DNA from: Dolomedes plantarius
Lineage: Eukaryota; Arthropoda; Arachnida; Araneae; Dolomedidae
Direction of reading: 5' to 3'
NCBI GenBank assembly: GCA_907164885.2
Contig: OU015498.1
Location: 92,978,733 to 93,042,732 of the forward strand
DNA: 64,000 nt
The notes below the pieces were generated by a model, which ran no database searches, was not told where the DNA came from, and worked only from the letters and a program-made list of their open reading frames with translations. Both the position numbers and the translations under genes were made by a program. Positions 46,534 through 59,728 of this stretch are shown piece after piece (the stretch's first letter is position 1; every line of letters begins with the position of its first letter).

Positions 46534-47929
46534 CACTGCTGGCCACCCAAATTGCAACACCAATAAAGACAAGAGATATCACAACAAAATTTATTTTGTA
46601 GATAACATGTTGACCAAGTATCAAATGATTAAATTTATAGACTTCTGTGAAGTGTGGTTCCTGCCAAAATCAGTAGCCAGAGTAGCCGCCAATGTTGGAG
46701 ATCACCGCTGCCACACGCCTCGGCATTGATTCAAAGAGACTTTGGATGAGTTCTTGGAGTACAGCAGACCAAGCAGCTTCCACACGTTGCCAAAGTTGAT
46801 CTGCTGCGGCAGCTGGGGATGGAATCTGGGTCAATCGTAGAGCAACCATGGACCACATGTTTTCTATCGGCGAAAGATCCGGAGAGCGAGGAGGCCAGGG
46901 AAGCAATTCAATCTGGCGATTGACGAAGAACCGTTGGACAATGCGTGCCAAGTGTGGTCGCGCATTATCCTGTTGAAATATAGCTGTGGGCAAGCCCTGA
47001 AGGTAAGGAAGGACAACTGGCTCCAACAACTCGAAGCGCTGGCTGTTTAAAGTACCGGCAATGCGTACTAGAGGTGTGCGAGAGTGATATCCAATACCGC
47101 CCCATACCATAATACCCGGTGCAGGACCAGTGTGGCGGTGCATAACGCAGCTGCTCAGCATCCTCTCTTCACGGTGTCTCCAGACTCGAATGCGACCATC
47201 GTGGTGTTGCAGACAGAAGCGTGACTCGTCAGTAAAGACAATTTCATTCCATTCTGCCGTCCACATCCTTCTGTCATTGGCGGCGGAGACGTCTGTGGTT
47301 CTGCGTCAAGGGTGGACAAAGCAATGGACGTCTTGCGGACAGACCACTCTGCTGTAAACGGCGTCGAGTGGTACGCGCAGACACTGGATGATGCGTTACA
47401 GACTGCATGTGCTGTGCTATGGTTCGTGATGTGACTGAGCGATCCGTCACTGCCATGCGCACAATTTGCCTGTTATCACGTGAAGTGGTGCGCTAAGGTG
47501 GATGTGATCGAACACGCCGGTCCGTCGTACCCTCCTGCATTCAACGATCACATATCCGCATTACAGTTGTTTGGTTTCGTCCAACACGACTACCGATTTT
47601 CCTGAAAGATAATCCACAATCTCGGTAGGCCACTATCCTTCATCTGTCGAACTCGGATACTTGATCAAAAGATGATCGCTGTTTTCGACGAGGCATAATT
47701 GATCGTTTTTTTTTATAAAACCACAAGAAAAACACTATTGCCGAACTTGAAATCGTCGAAATCTCCAAGCCTTAAATAGCGCTTTGAAGTGGCGCCACAG
47801 GCGCGCGTGATGTGCGTCTGCGCTGAAATTCTAATCATTTGCATATTTCACCTCCGCTAATGCATGTTGTAAATTTCATGTTATTTGCATGTTTCCTTCA
47901 GGGTGTTGCATTTACAGTGGCCAGCAGTG
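46534..47929 (-). mobile_element. Tc1-type transposon C (minus strand)
   Basis: 1,396 bp with ends CACTGCTGGCCAC... repeated as the complement at the other side, flanked by TA (46532-46533 and 47930-47931). The ends agree over about 13 bases, then imperfectly around TGCAACACC. It carries a damaged transposase on the minus strand. Ends and protein differ from A and B, so this is a third family. Confidence 0.92.
46670..47560 (-). pseudogene. Tc1 transposase, frameshifted (transposon C)
   Basis: On the minus strand, the C-terminal 198 residues (47266 down to 46670) hold FTDESRF, QQDNARPH and LSPIENMW, with 34 residues between the last Asp and Glu, then the end GGYSGY. The N-terminal portion (about 47560-47274: ...TTDRRVRSHPP, then RQIVRMAVTDRSVTSRT) lies in another frame and contains a stop. 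The first helix-turn-helix is not clearly recognisable. Non-functional. Confidence 0.8.
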
Positions 47930-47931
47930 TA

Positions 47932-49030
47932 TATAAAAATGAATGTTTGTGTGTCTATAATTGTATAGAAATTCACAGTTTAGGAGTGTGAGATTTCCCC
48001 TCCTCATGGCCCAGGAAAATTATTAACCTCGGCTTGAAACAGAGTAAGCCCAGCGGCGGACTGCGAAAAGAATAGTTTTCCCTGCCGAGGGGTGACTTAC
48101 AAAAGGAGTCAGTTTTTCGACTCGCTGGCGAGGAGCGACTTGACAATAGCGAGGCGTCCCGATGTCTACAGCGAAGACACTATAACACAAAAGACTAACA
48201 AAGGCAGACCATCCCCCTGATGAGACGCCCTAATGACCCAACGTGTGCTGCCGATATAAAGAACAAGTATAGTTTTGCGCACGGTTCACGGCCAAGGACC
48301 TATCAGAGCCCCAGATCAAAGAGCGGGGTTGTTACAGATCCCGCCAGGGAAAAAAGTTTTAAAAAGCGGATGCAGGAGATTTTTAGAGGAGACGAGATTT
48401 GAGACGAGATTCGAAGCCTGAGTTTAGGAGTGGTAGCTGATCTCCTAGCTCCAGTCACTTTGAGTGACTTTGATATTTTTGGAGGCTCAGCCCCCTGTGT
48501 GAAGAAGACCTTTTTCTCGCTGAGAAGGGTCGTTTGGAGATCAAAGCTTGATCTTTTCTTTTTTCGAAGCAGCTAGCTTCTTTGGTGAGAGCGTGGGACG
48601 ATCCGTCCACTACTCTGTGATAATTAGATCACATTGCGTCTGGAGTTCGAGTTCGCCTCATTCCAGCCTGTTCCGACGAGTGGAATCCGTTCCCAGCAAC
48701 TGAGACTTCTGCAATTAGAGCTTTATTGCCTGAAGGCCCGATCTACGATCCGTAGCGACAGAGCATCCTGCCAGCTGAACGGACAATCTTTAACGTGCAT
48801 CGCATACTGCAACGGACATTATTAATGTAACTGATGTTCCAGAACACGACCTAATCGTGAAGTATTTTAATCCAGAATCTCTAATAAATTGATATTCAGT
48901 GTAAAAAGTTCTTATTAGTAAGCTGTTTATCACTATACATAACCGGTGTGACGCTACCTAGCGTGTCGGCTTTGACACCAAGCACGGAATATGTTGCAGG
49001 AGCAACGATCGTGAAATTTTACATACAGGC
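47932..49030. other. Unidentified GC-rich block, possible solo LTR
   Basis: GC content rises sharply compared with both flanks and there is no long frame. TGTTACAGATCCCGCCAGGG at about 48324 could be an LTR start, and AATAAA near 48880 a poly(A) signal, followed by TATACATAACCGGTGTGACG. That is the layout of a Gypsy-type LTR of roughly 600 bp, but no second copy or target duplication was found. Alternatively the whole ~1 kb (TGTGAGATTTCCCC near 47987 to AAATTTTACA near 49024) is one repeat. Confidence 0.3.
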
Positions 49031-49584
49031 GTCTTTAAAAACAGCCAAGGGTCTGAAGAACTTCCAAAATCGAAATTAATTACCGTTGATTTTTAATTAA
49101 TAAAAAACCAACAATTTTTGAAACTAAATGTAAGCTGTTACAATTTGTGGAATCACCCCTCTGCATATGGTGGCCACGTTAGGATATCTGGCAAACAGCG
49201 AGCGAAAAGATAAAAATAAATAAAATCAAAAAGTTTCAAGTCATATATTAAACCAGAATAATAAATGAAAATAATAATCTTTCAAGTCAGATTTTATACT
49301 CTAAAATAGATCAGATCCATCGGCATATTGACACTCTATACATGCGATGGAAAATTCAAATCAACCACTCTAAGTGTCACGAGATCTTTTTTAATCGCTA
49401 CTGCAATCCCCCTCGCTTATGTCTTTGTGTCTATTGAAGAGTTAAAGACGTAGCTTCTATCCTGCTAACTTATTTCTGACTTAAAACTCCTCTTACTCCA
49501 TAAATTCATGTATATTCACCAACCCATAGCAACTTTCCAATAATCTGAGACCGAATATTTTTACTTTACTCAAGAGAGCAGTGT

Positions 49585-49672
49585 GTCATCGTGGCGCATT
49601 CGGTAAAACCACGTACTTGGTACGCTCTACGAAACGGGAACCGGGTTCGAATACGGGATCTTGCTAAACCTG
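49585..49672 (+). repeat. tRNA-like sequence (SINE head or tRNA relic)
   Basis: Contains an A-box-like TGGCGCATTCGGTAAAA and a B-box-like GGGTTCGAATAC about 45 bases later, with a possible anticodon-arm region between. The stems do not close well into a cloverleaf and it is followed by repeat DNA, so it is taken as a tRNA-derived repeat rather than a functional gene. Confidence 0.4.
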
Positions 49673-50644
49673 TATTTTCAGCTTTTTTATGAAGGCTTTT
49701 TTATTTCAGCTTTTATTTATTATTTTTTTAATTATTATTTTTATTTTATTTTATTTTTTTTAATTATTATTTTTATTTATTTTTATTTTTTCAGTTTTTT
49801 TATGATAAAAGACCGAATATAGCTGAAATCTGAGGAGTTTATTATACATTTATATATTTTTAATTGGGTTTCCATATTATTAATGTGTATAACATTTCGT
49901 ATGCTTTTTTTTCTATGCTATTTATACTGTGTTTAGTTTTTTAATGGATTTTGGTAGGTTTATTATAAATTTATATATTTTATGTTTTACTTTTCAGGAT
50001 TTTTTGCTCCAATGATAAAGGCTAAATCTTTTCTATGTCATTTATACTGTGTTTAGTTTTTTAATTGATTTTGGTTAACAAACTTTTGACATTTTTTCTT
50101 TTCAGCTTTTATTGGTTTATTATAAATGTATATATTTTATGTTTTACTTTTCAGGGTTTTTTTGCTCCAATGATGAAACTCTAAATCTAGCTGAATTCTG
50201 AAAAAATTATTGTAAATTAATGGTTTTTTTATGTTGGGTTTTCTTTTTATTCATGCGTATAACATTTCACATGCTTTTTTTCTGTTATTTTTACTGTGTT
50301 TAGTTTTAAAATTGATTTTGGTTAAGAAACATTCTTAAAATCCCGGGCAACGCAGGATAAATTATCACCTGTGTAGGTTGATAATTTATAAATTTTAAAA
50401 CTGTTCCCACATGTATATTTACCGATCCACAAGAACTTTCCAATATTTTTAATAAATAAATAACCAACAATTTTTGAAGGATGTGACACTCGATTCACAG
50501 ACGTTCAGTAGATGATGACACTATTTTAAACTTTTAGTATTCCAACCGATTTGTAATTTATCCTTATAAGAAAGCTAAAAACCCACACTTCGCTACGGAG
50601 TACATTCAAATTAAATACAACGTCAGTGCATGCAATTAATGCCA

Positions 50645-50920
<276 letters not shown>

Positions 50921-53559
50921 TAAATACGACGATCAATGTATACATATGATGTAAAAAAATATATATTTATAAAACAATCGTAAGGAATATTTTTATAGAC
51001 AAAATAATGTAGAAGAAAATATTCAAATTAAATCTCATAGGACATACTAAAGAATATAGTACAGTTAATCTAGTACAGTTTGAGAAACATATCTTTTACA
51101 TTATTTTAATAGTTTTTTGGATAATGTCCAATCGTCTGCCGCATTAGGAGGAAAAAAAGTATTTTTTTTTTGTCTATTTCGTTGTTATGTGACGATAAAT
51201 TTATTTAAAGTACCAGAAAAAGAAATCACGTGATCAGCGTTTAATAAATTAAATTCTAAAAATTAATCTTTAAAAATTCACCAAAATCAGAAAATGGAAG
51301 TAAAGATTCTAAAAAGAGTTCATTTTAAAGGAATTTTTATGATCTTTTTCGTGATATCAATTTTATAACCCTCAAATTATTATTTTAAATGCAAACTTTA
51401 AAAAAGTTACTAAAACGGCTTAAAAATTTAATTTTTAAAAAAATCTAAGAAGAATTTTTCAAAAATCTTTCTTAGTGCACCCCTACACTACAAGAAGAAT
51501 CGCCATGCAAAATTTCAGCCCTTTAGGTCCCTCGGTTTGGTGTGTACGTTGCATGTCAGTCAGTCAGTTAGTCAGTTACGGAACTGTTTTATATATATAG
51601 ATTATTATTACTATCTTTATATCGTAACGTTAACTTCATGCGCACGCATTATTTTCCTATGCTTTTTTTATTATCTTTATAATAGAGTATGTTTCACATG
51701 ATTTTAAACAACAATCGTTTTTAAAAGGCATTTAATTGGCTGTTAAAACTTTATATTTACACCCTATTTAAAAGAAGTAGGGTGTACATTTTTCAAAGAG
51801 GATGTTTCAACACCCAACTTCAAAGAAGTAGGGTGTAAATTGTAGGGTAGAAAGTTGGTACAATCAAAATTTTGTGCAATGTACTATTTAATTTCTCGAT
51901 TAAAAGTAGTTTTTTTCTAAAAATTAATTTATTTCGCTTGAAAAGCGAAATATTTCATGCACGCGGTTTATATTATTATTACTATATTTATATCGTAACT
52001 TTAACTTCATGCACGAGCATTATTTTCATATGTTTTTTTATATTATTATCTTTATAATAGCTTTATTTTCATATGCTTTTAAACAACTATTGTTTTTATT
52101 CATATTATGTTGATTTTTTATTAATTAAAAATTAAGGGTGATTAATTTCGATTCCGGAAGTTCTTATTATCTTTATTTTCATATGCTTTTTCATTTGCGA
52201 ATTATTCAAATGTTGGTTAAAAAACTTTTGTGTAATTTATACATTCGTGTGTGTTTAATTATTGTAATTAATAAATTTATATTTCTGGAGAGGATGTTTC
52301 AGATTTTAGTGGTACTATGATGAAAGGCTAAATCTACCAAAATTCTGAGGAGTTTATTATCGATAGAAAAGGAGTTTAATATGTAGAGGATGTTTATAGG
52401 AGTTGAATGGTTTGCAGCCCTCAATCAAACACTTCATTTTTTAATAGGCAACGCTGGAGTCATATCATGGTTCTATTGGAAATTTCTGCTAAACCTGTAA
52501 TTTCAGCTTTTTGCCCCAATGATAAAAGGCTAAATCTAGCTGAATTCTGAGGAGTTTATTATAATTTTCTATATTTTTTCATTGGGTTTTCCTTTTATTC
52601 ATGTGTATAAGATTTCACATGTTTTTTTTCTATGTTAATTATACTGTGTTTAGTTTTAAATTAATTTTGGTTAACAAACATTAAACAATTTGACATTTTT
52701 ACTTTTCAGATTTTAGTGCTACAATGATGAAAGGCTGAAATTCCTAAATTCTGAGATGTGTATAACATTTCACATATATTTTTTCTATGTTATTTATACT
52801 GTGTTAATTTTTAAATTGATTTTGGTTAACAAACATTATTAAATTCCCGGGCAACGCCGGGTACTTCAGCTAGTGAGTCTATATATTGAAGTCAATATTA
52901 TATAGACTTTAATATACAGGCTAATGATCAACTCAAATGAGTCTATACATTGATAAGCCACTTTTACAAATATCTCAGAAAAGGGAAAAAAGGGTTTAAA
53001 AATATGTGTCTCTGAAAGGTAAAAGTACGAATTTAATAGAAAGAAAAATCTCTGTACTAAATCATTTTTATAAACAGTGATTAAATTACAATCGAAATTA
53101 AACTAACAGTGCTATGGAATAAATGAAATGAGCAAAGAAATCACGTTGCACATTTTCATTTCTGTGATACATTTTCATTTCTGTCTCTGTCGAAATACCT
53201 AATTCTCCTGAAAACATAACCCATACGGTACGAAATCTTAATTCATTTTTGTATTTAAATTCCTATTCATATGAAATTCAAGTTACGTCCCCAATCCGCA
53301 ACTTTTAATTGAATTGGTGTTGAAAACCGCTTCTCTGTCTACAAACGGTGACCCCTGCTAACACCTAAATGCTGCAGTCGGTTGAAGTTGAATATCACAG
53401 CGATGCCGGCCGATAAGAAACTTTTAAGCTAAGGTACTTATGATTAATGAACACAGAGTGAAGTTGGGAGGGAAATCCCGCTGCAAACTTGGCCGAATAG
53501 CGGAAATTTTATTTTTCTCCGCGTATATTATTTTCCCAGAACTCTTCAGAAGTTGAAAT

Positions 53560-53880
53560 TACCTCACCGGCCGGCGGTTCCGAAAACTTTGTCAGCCCAA
53601 GGAGCCAATTTTATGCAGAGGAAATTTCCCGGTGTCGAAATTTAGTATGTAATTAACAAACTGCATGACTGAATAGCTATTCATGAGGCAAAAAAAAAAA
53701 ATATTAATACAACAGCAATTTTTCTTATGATTGCACTGTAGGGATTTTCGTGATAAAATCTATCTTGGCGGTGCTTCCGAAAGTTTGCCAGCCAAAGGAT
53801 CCAATTTTACACAGAGGAAATTTCCTGGTATTAAATTTTAGTATGTAATTAATGGACTGCAAGATTGAGTAGCTCTTTAA
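53560..53880. repeat. Diverged direct repeat of ~115 bp
   Basis: The segment GGCGGTTCCGAAAACTTTG...GGAGCCAATTTTA...AGAGGAAATTTCC...TTAGTATGTAATTAA (about 53572-53680) recurs as GGCGGTGCTTCCGAAAGTTTG...GGATCCAATTTTA...AGAGGAAATTTCC...TTAGTATGTAATTAA (about 53768-53885). No gene or known element is associated. Confidence 0.8.
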
Positions 53881-54089
53881 ACGCACAGGAGAAAAAGGTT
53901 GAGTGGTGAACTCCGGTTTGAAATCCACTGCATAGGGGAACTCTCTTACGGTGAGTAGCTCAATCCACATTGGAAAGTAGGTCTCACAACCCACTTTTGG
54001 AAACGGATACATTTACCTGCCTTTGCGCATTTAGAAACTCATTGAATGGATCAGTACTGTTACACACACAAACACAAACTATATATATA

Positions 54090-54120
54090 CTAGCCGCTGC
54101 ACGACCATCATGGTCGCTTT
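54090..54120 (-). mobile_element. Helitron-type 3' terminus (minus strand)
   Basis: On the minus strand a perfect 7-bp stem with a one-base loop (54102-54116) is followed by TGCAGCGG, then CTAG (ending at 54090) and T. Hairpin, ~8-base spacer and CTRR are the textbook Helitron end. It abuts TATATATA. The other end was not found. Confidence 0.5.
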
Positions 54121-54980
54121 TAGTTTTATATTTTCTTTTGCAAAACAACACAACTGAAAGTAACATATGTAAGGAATGTTACAATTGCCTGTCATCATAA
54201 ATATACGTTGTTAAGGAGTAGTGGGAGATCAGAAAAAAAAATTATAATCATTGCTAAATTTACTCTAAGACCGATTCTAAAACATCGCGATTAATTTATG
54301 GGAATTTCCATTACTTCAAAACAGAGTTAAAGATAAGACTGCGAAACCCAACACCAATGATTTTAATGAAAAATTACATTCCTCTCTGTATGTACATTTT
54401 TTTTTCAAAATTAAGATATCTACACTTTGTCATTACATCAAATAAGAAATTGTTGGGTAAAATTGTTTTCACTTATAAAATGTAGTAAAAATTCAGCAAG
54501 TACTAAAATATAGTGTGGATTACATCACTCTCTGTATGTACTATTGTTCACAATTCAGATATCTCCCCTTAATCATATCAAAAAATAAATTGTTGGGAAA
54601 ATTTCATCACTTATGTTGTGTATCGCTTTATAAATTAAATAATTTAAATTAAATATACAGTGAATTAAATACCTTAATAATTTTCTCCACCTATTGTTTA
54701 ACTTTGATGAGTGTCATTAGATTAATTATCGCGCGAATTAATTGTAGTGACACTCATGACAGTTTAGCAAATGATAAATCATGTTTTATGTACTAAATGT
54801 AACATGCAAGAATTTAATGTATTTTAGTGTTTGATTGACTGACAATTTCAATTTATTTAAATTTTTTTTTCATGTAGTTGACTAACTCAAGGTAAAGTTT
54901 TTTTTAAAATTAAGCTTTGTTTAGTATTTTTATTTATTTTCCCCCTTTTTATTTTTAAGTTTTATACGCTTAATTTTTCT

Positions 54981-54982
<2 letters not shown>

Positions 54983-55013
<31 letters not shown>
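54983..55013. repeat. (TA)n microsatellite next to Gypsy LTR
   Basis: About 30 bp of TA directly beside the presumed Gypsy LTR end; it may hide the target duplication. Confidence 0.93.
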
Positions 55014-55017
<4 letters not shown>

Positions 55018-55310
55018 GGAAGGAGTTAGTACTCCTTCCTTTAGAAGTGAATCATTAGACTTAATTATTTTGAACATTTAATTAAACTAGACGATGTTTA
55101 CAAGACAGGACTAACACTTAGTATGAAATTAAAAAAAACAAAGCATCAACACAGCTATTTGACTCAAAACGGCAAGCCTGCGGAGCGACACATCCGCTTC
55201 GTAATGTCACTAGTCCATCACTCTGTTTGCGCGCCAAGTCCTTCGCGCCGAAGTAGTAGGAGTCGAAGTTGTAGTAATAGTTCAGTTGTGTTGCCAAACT
55301 CATTCTCACA
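55014..55310 (-). repeat. Putative 3' LTR of Gypsy element
   Basis: On the minus strand the 297-bp stretch begins TGTGAGAATGAG and ends CTCCTTCCTACA, giving TGT...ACA termini. It ends next to a 9-bp inverted repeat (GGAAGGAGT/ACTCCTTCC, 55018-55039). No second LTR is in view to confirm the limits, and the polypurine tract is not obvious, so the left limit is better supported than the right. Confidence 0.45.
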
Positions 55311-55447
55311 CGGCCGTTCTGACTTTCCAGACGTCCGCGGCTGGGTTGTAAACAATAATTCTGAAAAGATAAAAAAAAAAAAAAAGAGCAGAAAAAGGAA
55401 AAATATTTCAAAAAATCAAGCAGTGTTCAACACAGTGGTATTGGTGT

Positions 55448-58400
55448 TCAGTTTCTGCACCACTGTTTCATTTTGTCCGCTGCAGTTGATGTTATGGTTG
55501 GACCATCGTGATGTCCTAACTTTCGAACTTCGTAACGATCGTTGGGGTTGATGTTCGTGATCTCATATGGTCCGAAGAACTTTGGTCGGAGCTTTAATCC
55601 GGTTCCAAATTGAGTTCGTTGTATTGCCACTTTGTCACCGATCTTGTATTTACAAGCCGGTTTACGCCGTTTGTTATATTGTCGTATGTTTTCTTCCTGT
55701 AAACGGAGGATATTTCGTTTAGCTTCGATACGTAACGCTTCTTTGTCATCAAGAATTCTTTGGTGGTGTTCCTCGTCAAGAAGATTTTTAATCTGTAGAT
55801 CCTCTTGTTGTTTCATTTTAACACCAATTAAAAGTTGAAAAGGTGTGAATTTTGTACTGCGTGTGGTGGTACTATTTAAGATACGTTGCAATCTTGGGAC
55901 ATATTTAAACCATTTGTCAGGTTCATCTAGAGCTAACTTAGTTAAAACGGGAATAATTGTGCCATGAACACGCTCAACCTGACCGTTGCCACGTGGCACA
56001 CCTGTTGCTATTGAAATGTGTTCAATTGACTGTTCCTGGCAGTAACTTTGAAATTCTGAAGATGTGAATGCGCTACCTTTGTCAGTAATGATTTTTGAAG
56101 GGTTGCCAAATGTAGTTTGTTGCAAGGATAATTTGTCTAAGGCATCTTTCGTAGAGGTGGACTTCACGGGATAGATCCATACAAATTTGGAAAAGGCATC
56201 AACTACTGTAAAAAGATACTTATAACATTTTTTTGTCGATGGTAAAGGTCCTAAAAAGTCGCAATGGTAACATTCAAGGGGTGCATCACCTTTTGGAATG
56301 GGGTGAAGGTATCCTTCTTGTTTTCCAGATTTTCGCGAGGACAAAATGCAAGGAATACAGTTCGAAATAATTTCTTGAACTAATTTCTTAAGTTGAGGAA
56401 TGAAAAATTCACGAGAAACAATTAATTCGGTTTTCTGTGAAGCAAAATGACCTTGTGAATGGGCGTTTAGCACTATTTCTTTCTGCATCATTTGTGGTAC
56501 TACTAAAAGTTCGGCATCCTGATGAAGTTTATAAAGAATTCCGTTTTTAACAAAAAATTCATCAGAAGGTGTAGATTCAAGCATAGATTTAATTTGAGAT
56601 ATAAATTCATCCTGGTCTTGGGCATTTTTCACCTTTTGAGTGATATCATTTGAGGTAATTACAAGAATGGGGTTACGACTTAAAGCATCAACATGTTTCA
56701 TCTGTCTACCGGGTCGATGACAAACTTCATAATCAAAGTCTTCTAACATCAATGCCCATCGAGCAGTTTTAGCTGGTAGGTCTTTTTTGTGCATCGTTTT
56801 TTGGAAAGCATCACAATCGGTGATAATTTTAAATTTTGTTCCCAACAAGTAGTTTCGAAATTTTTTTAGCGCTTCAATAACGGCAAGAACTTCCAGTTCA
56901 TAACTATGATATTTTTCTTGTTGAACTGTAGTTTTACGGCTAAAATAATGAATAGGATGAAACTGTCCATCATCGGATTGTTGCAAGAGCACAGCGCCAA
57001 AACCTAAGGAGCTGGCATCAGTGTGGAGTTCTAATGGGTATCCCTGTTGAAAAACATGAAGAACTGGGTTTTGTGAAAGAATGTTTTTAAGTTGTTGAAA
57101 AGCTGCTATTTGTTCAGAGTCAAAATTAAATTCTACATTATCCCGAAGGAGGTCACTTAATGGTCTAGCAATCAGCGCATAATTTGGAATGAACTTTCTG
57201 AAATAACTTGTTAATCCAAGAAAACTTTGAACTTGTTTAGGGGTTTGAGGTTGTGGGAAATTTTGAACAGCTTGTGTCTTGGTAGGTGAGGGTTTAACTA
57301 CTCCATTTTCGATAATGTAACCAAGAAATTCTATCTTTCGCTGTAAAAATTGACACTTTTTAAAGTTCAATTCAAGGCCATAGTCTGCAGCTGTTTGGAG
57401 AACTAGGCGTAATTTTTGTAGACCTTCAACTTCATCATTAGATGGTATGAGAAGATCGTCCATGTAAACAATAAGAACATTGTCGCGAATGAGATTTCTA
57501 AAAACTGTGTAAACATATCGTTGGAAAACACTGGGACTGTTACATAAGCCAAATGGGACACGTAAAAATTCGTATTGTCCTTCATGAGTCACAAAAGAAG
57601 TATATTTAGTGCTATTAGGGTCCATAGGTACATGAAAGAAACCATTTTTGAGATCAAGTGAAGTGAACACCCGAGATTTTCCAAGTTTGTCTAAAGCTTC
57701 TTCGATGAGCGGTAAGGAAAATTTATCTTTTATCATTTTTCTATTCAATTTGCGGTAATCAACACAAAGTCTATAATCTCCACTTTTTTTCTTACATAGA
57801 ACAATCGGTGCGGCATAATCGGAGCAACTTTCTTTAATAATTCCATCATTTAACCAATCTTGAATTTGGCTTTCTACAATTTTCTGTTCCGCGAAAGGGA
57901 GTCGTCGAGAACGTTGAGCTACAGGGATTTCATCTTGTAATAAAATAGTCATCTTAATTTCAGTGTCTTGAACTTTATGTGGTTTGTAGGAAGTAACGAT
58001 ATTTTGAACTTCCTCCCGAGTTTCAGAATTCAAAATGTGTGAAAGATCAAATGGAAAAGCTTGATCATCAGAAACATTAGCAATATTAACGAAGGTGTTA
58101 TTTTCAGGAGTTTTGCATAAACGAATACCGTCTTTATCAAATGTAAATTGGGTTTGCTGTAAAAAGTCGATTCCGATAATCACATCAAAAGGAATCAAGT
58201 CATCCTCTAGAACATGTATTTTAGCAGGTAAAGTAATGGTTTGAATTTCGATGGAATCCTGAAAGAATCCGATGCTGTGAACTTGGTTTTTGCCAATTCC
58301 TGAAAAGGGAATGTTGGTGGGCTGCAATGGTGGCGAACCAATTCTTCGATAGGTTTTCTCATTGATGAGGGTTGCCTGTGACCCAGTGTCACAGAGTGCT

Positions 58401-58674
58401 GTCAATTGAATTCCTGCAAGTTGAATGTCAACATGCATGGGATTTTTCGATGAAGTTTCAGGAGAAAGTGCATTTACAGTTTTATCAGAAATAGGTTTTT
58501 GAGAATCAGGTTTTGGTTTAGAATTTCGATAACTTTTAGGGCAATTAGCATGAACATGACCAAAACTTTTACATCCGTAGCATTGTTTACCATGTGACTT
58601 ATTCAAACATTGGTTGCTTTTGTGACCTCTCAAGCCACAGGAAAAACATACTGGCTGTGTATTTGGGCTACGTG
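55448..58674 (-). CDS. Gypsy gag-pol polyprotein, N-terminally cut by insertion
   Basis: The minus-strand frame is open from the insertion point at 58674 to the stop at 55448 (about 1,075 codons; 1,061 from the first Met at 58633). Numbered from that Met: two CCHC knuckles (the first, CFSCGLRGHKSNQC, starts upstream of it; the second is CYGCKSFGHVHANC at 18-31); protease D-T-G at 82-84; reverse transcriptase with YMDD at 390-393; RNase H Asp539, Glu579, Asp606, Asp649; integrase His725, His729, Cys759, Cys762 and catalytic Asp792, Asp851, Glu887 (35 residues between the last two). There are no internal stops. There is no env frame downstream. The zinc knuckles show gag and pol were in one frame here. 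It cannot be expressed normally because of the insertion. Confidence 0.92.
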
Positions 58675-59728
58675 TGTGGCAACGAATTTTTGTGTTAGGG
58701 GTTTTATTTTAAACAAATTAATATTATATTGCTTAATTGATGGTTACTTAATAATTAATGTTAGAATTACTCTTTACAATCTTTAAAGTCAATTTACTTC
58801 AATAGTTGCCATTTGGCCGTTAGTGGTTAGTACATTTTAAGATAGATGGTAAAGTTGCGTTGTGTTATTTTTAAATGCAATAACCCATAAATAATTAATA
58901 ATTATAATTAACACTGGTTCGAACTGAATGCTTCACTGTGGTGAATAATGAGCCAAAGGAAAAATGAAATTAAATCTAATAAATTTACTCAACCTTGAAG
59001 AACACCTAGAAATAAAATTATTTCACCTAAAAGAAAAAGCTTCAAATCTGCTGAAATAAAAATAAAACCTAAAGCTGAAAATCAGCAAATTTACTAAAAA
59101 GGCAAGGACCGACATGACAAAGATATACTTAACATAACAAATTTATTCCTTCCGATTACATTAATAATATTATCACCAATCTGGTAATCAGTTCTATTAA
59201 ACATTTTTTGGGATACCAATATTAAATCATCAATAATACAATTGCTATAAAAACCAACTTCTATATCCTCGTAACACAATAAAATATATACAATGACAAT
59301 TCAAAATGAAATGGCTGGCGAATATAAAAAAAAACCTGAATTATTCTATATGCAATTGCTCATCTTAATTTCAATTTTACATTTAAATCTAATCTTAATG
59401 ATGTTGCTGCAGCTTTAATCAAAGGTAGAGAGGTTATGGATAGAATTTATAGAAGTAAAGGAAGGAAAAGAAATTCACCCGTCGCGTCACTTCATCGTCG
59501 GGATCTTAGCGTTGTATCGCGGCCAGAGCTTCCAGCCCCGACCCCTCGGTCTTTCGCCCTCGCCTCCACCTCCAGGATCCCGAAATCTTCTTCTTGTTTT
59601 CAAACTCCCGCGCTCCGAGTCAGCACCTTGTCACCCTTTCCATCAGTCCGGTGAAACCATCCTCCACACCAAATAGTTCTTTGATGCTCAGTGAATTGTA
59701 ATGGCCGAAATGAGGGGGGAAGGCTACA
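58675..59728 (-). repeat. 3' LTR of the non-autonomous element (minimum extent)
   Basis: At least 1,054 bp shared with 62947-64000. On the plus strand it begins TGTGGCAACG, so its minus-strand end is CGTTGCCACA. The inner limit cannot be fixed because the other copy leaves the window; ACA occurs at 59726-59728 and again about 35 bp further on, so the LTR may be slightly longer. It contains a GC-rich ~200-bp segment (about 59475-59680) in an otherwise AT-rich LTR, perhaps promoter sequence. Confidence 0.8.

Larger units (their letters stand above)
52874..54982. other. Intergenic DNA, no gene recognised
   Basis: AT-rich, no supportable coding region. Contains a diverged direct repeat near 53.5-53.9 kb and a Helitron-type end near 54.1 kb, listed separately; nothing else stands out. 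Confidence 0.6.
55014..58674 (-). mobile_element. Gypsy LTR retrotransposon, 3' part (minus strand)
   Basis: A minus-strand element whose pol frame has Gypsy order (protease, reverse transcriptase, RNase H, integrase). Its 3' end lies at left, with a presumed LTR at 55014-55310. It is cut at 58674 inside gag by another LTR element; the missing gag start and 5' LTR should continue beyond the right edge of the window. Confidence 0.9.

Noticed and set aside
49585..49672. Functional tRNA gene
   Set aside because: A and B boxes are present, but the arms do not pair well and the sequence lies in repeat DNA; the heads of the SINEs at 5277 and 8458 were rejected as genes for the same reason.
55123..55551. 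142-codon plus-strand frame and 97-codon minus-strand frame near the Gypsy LTR
   Set aside because: They lie in the presumed LTR and antisense to the polyprotein end; no domain.
59436..59654. 72-codon plus-strand frame repeated at 63708
   Set aside because: It repeats only because it lies in the LTR; GC-rich non-coding segment, antisense to the element.
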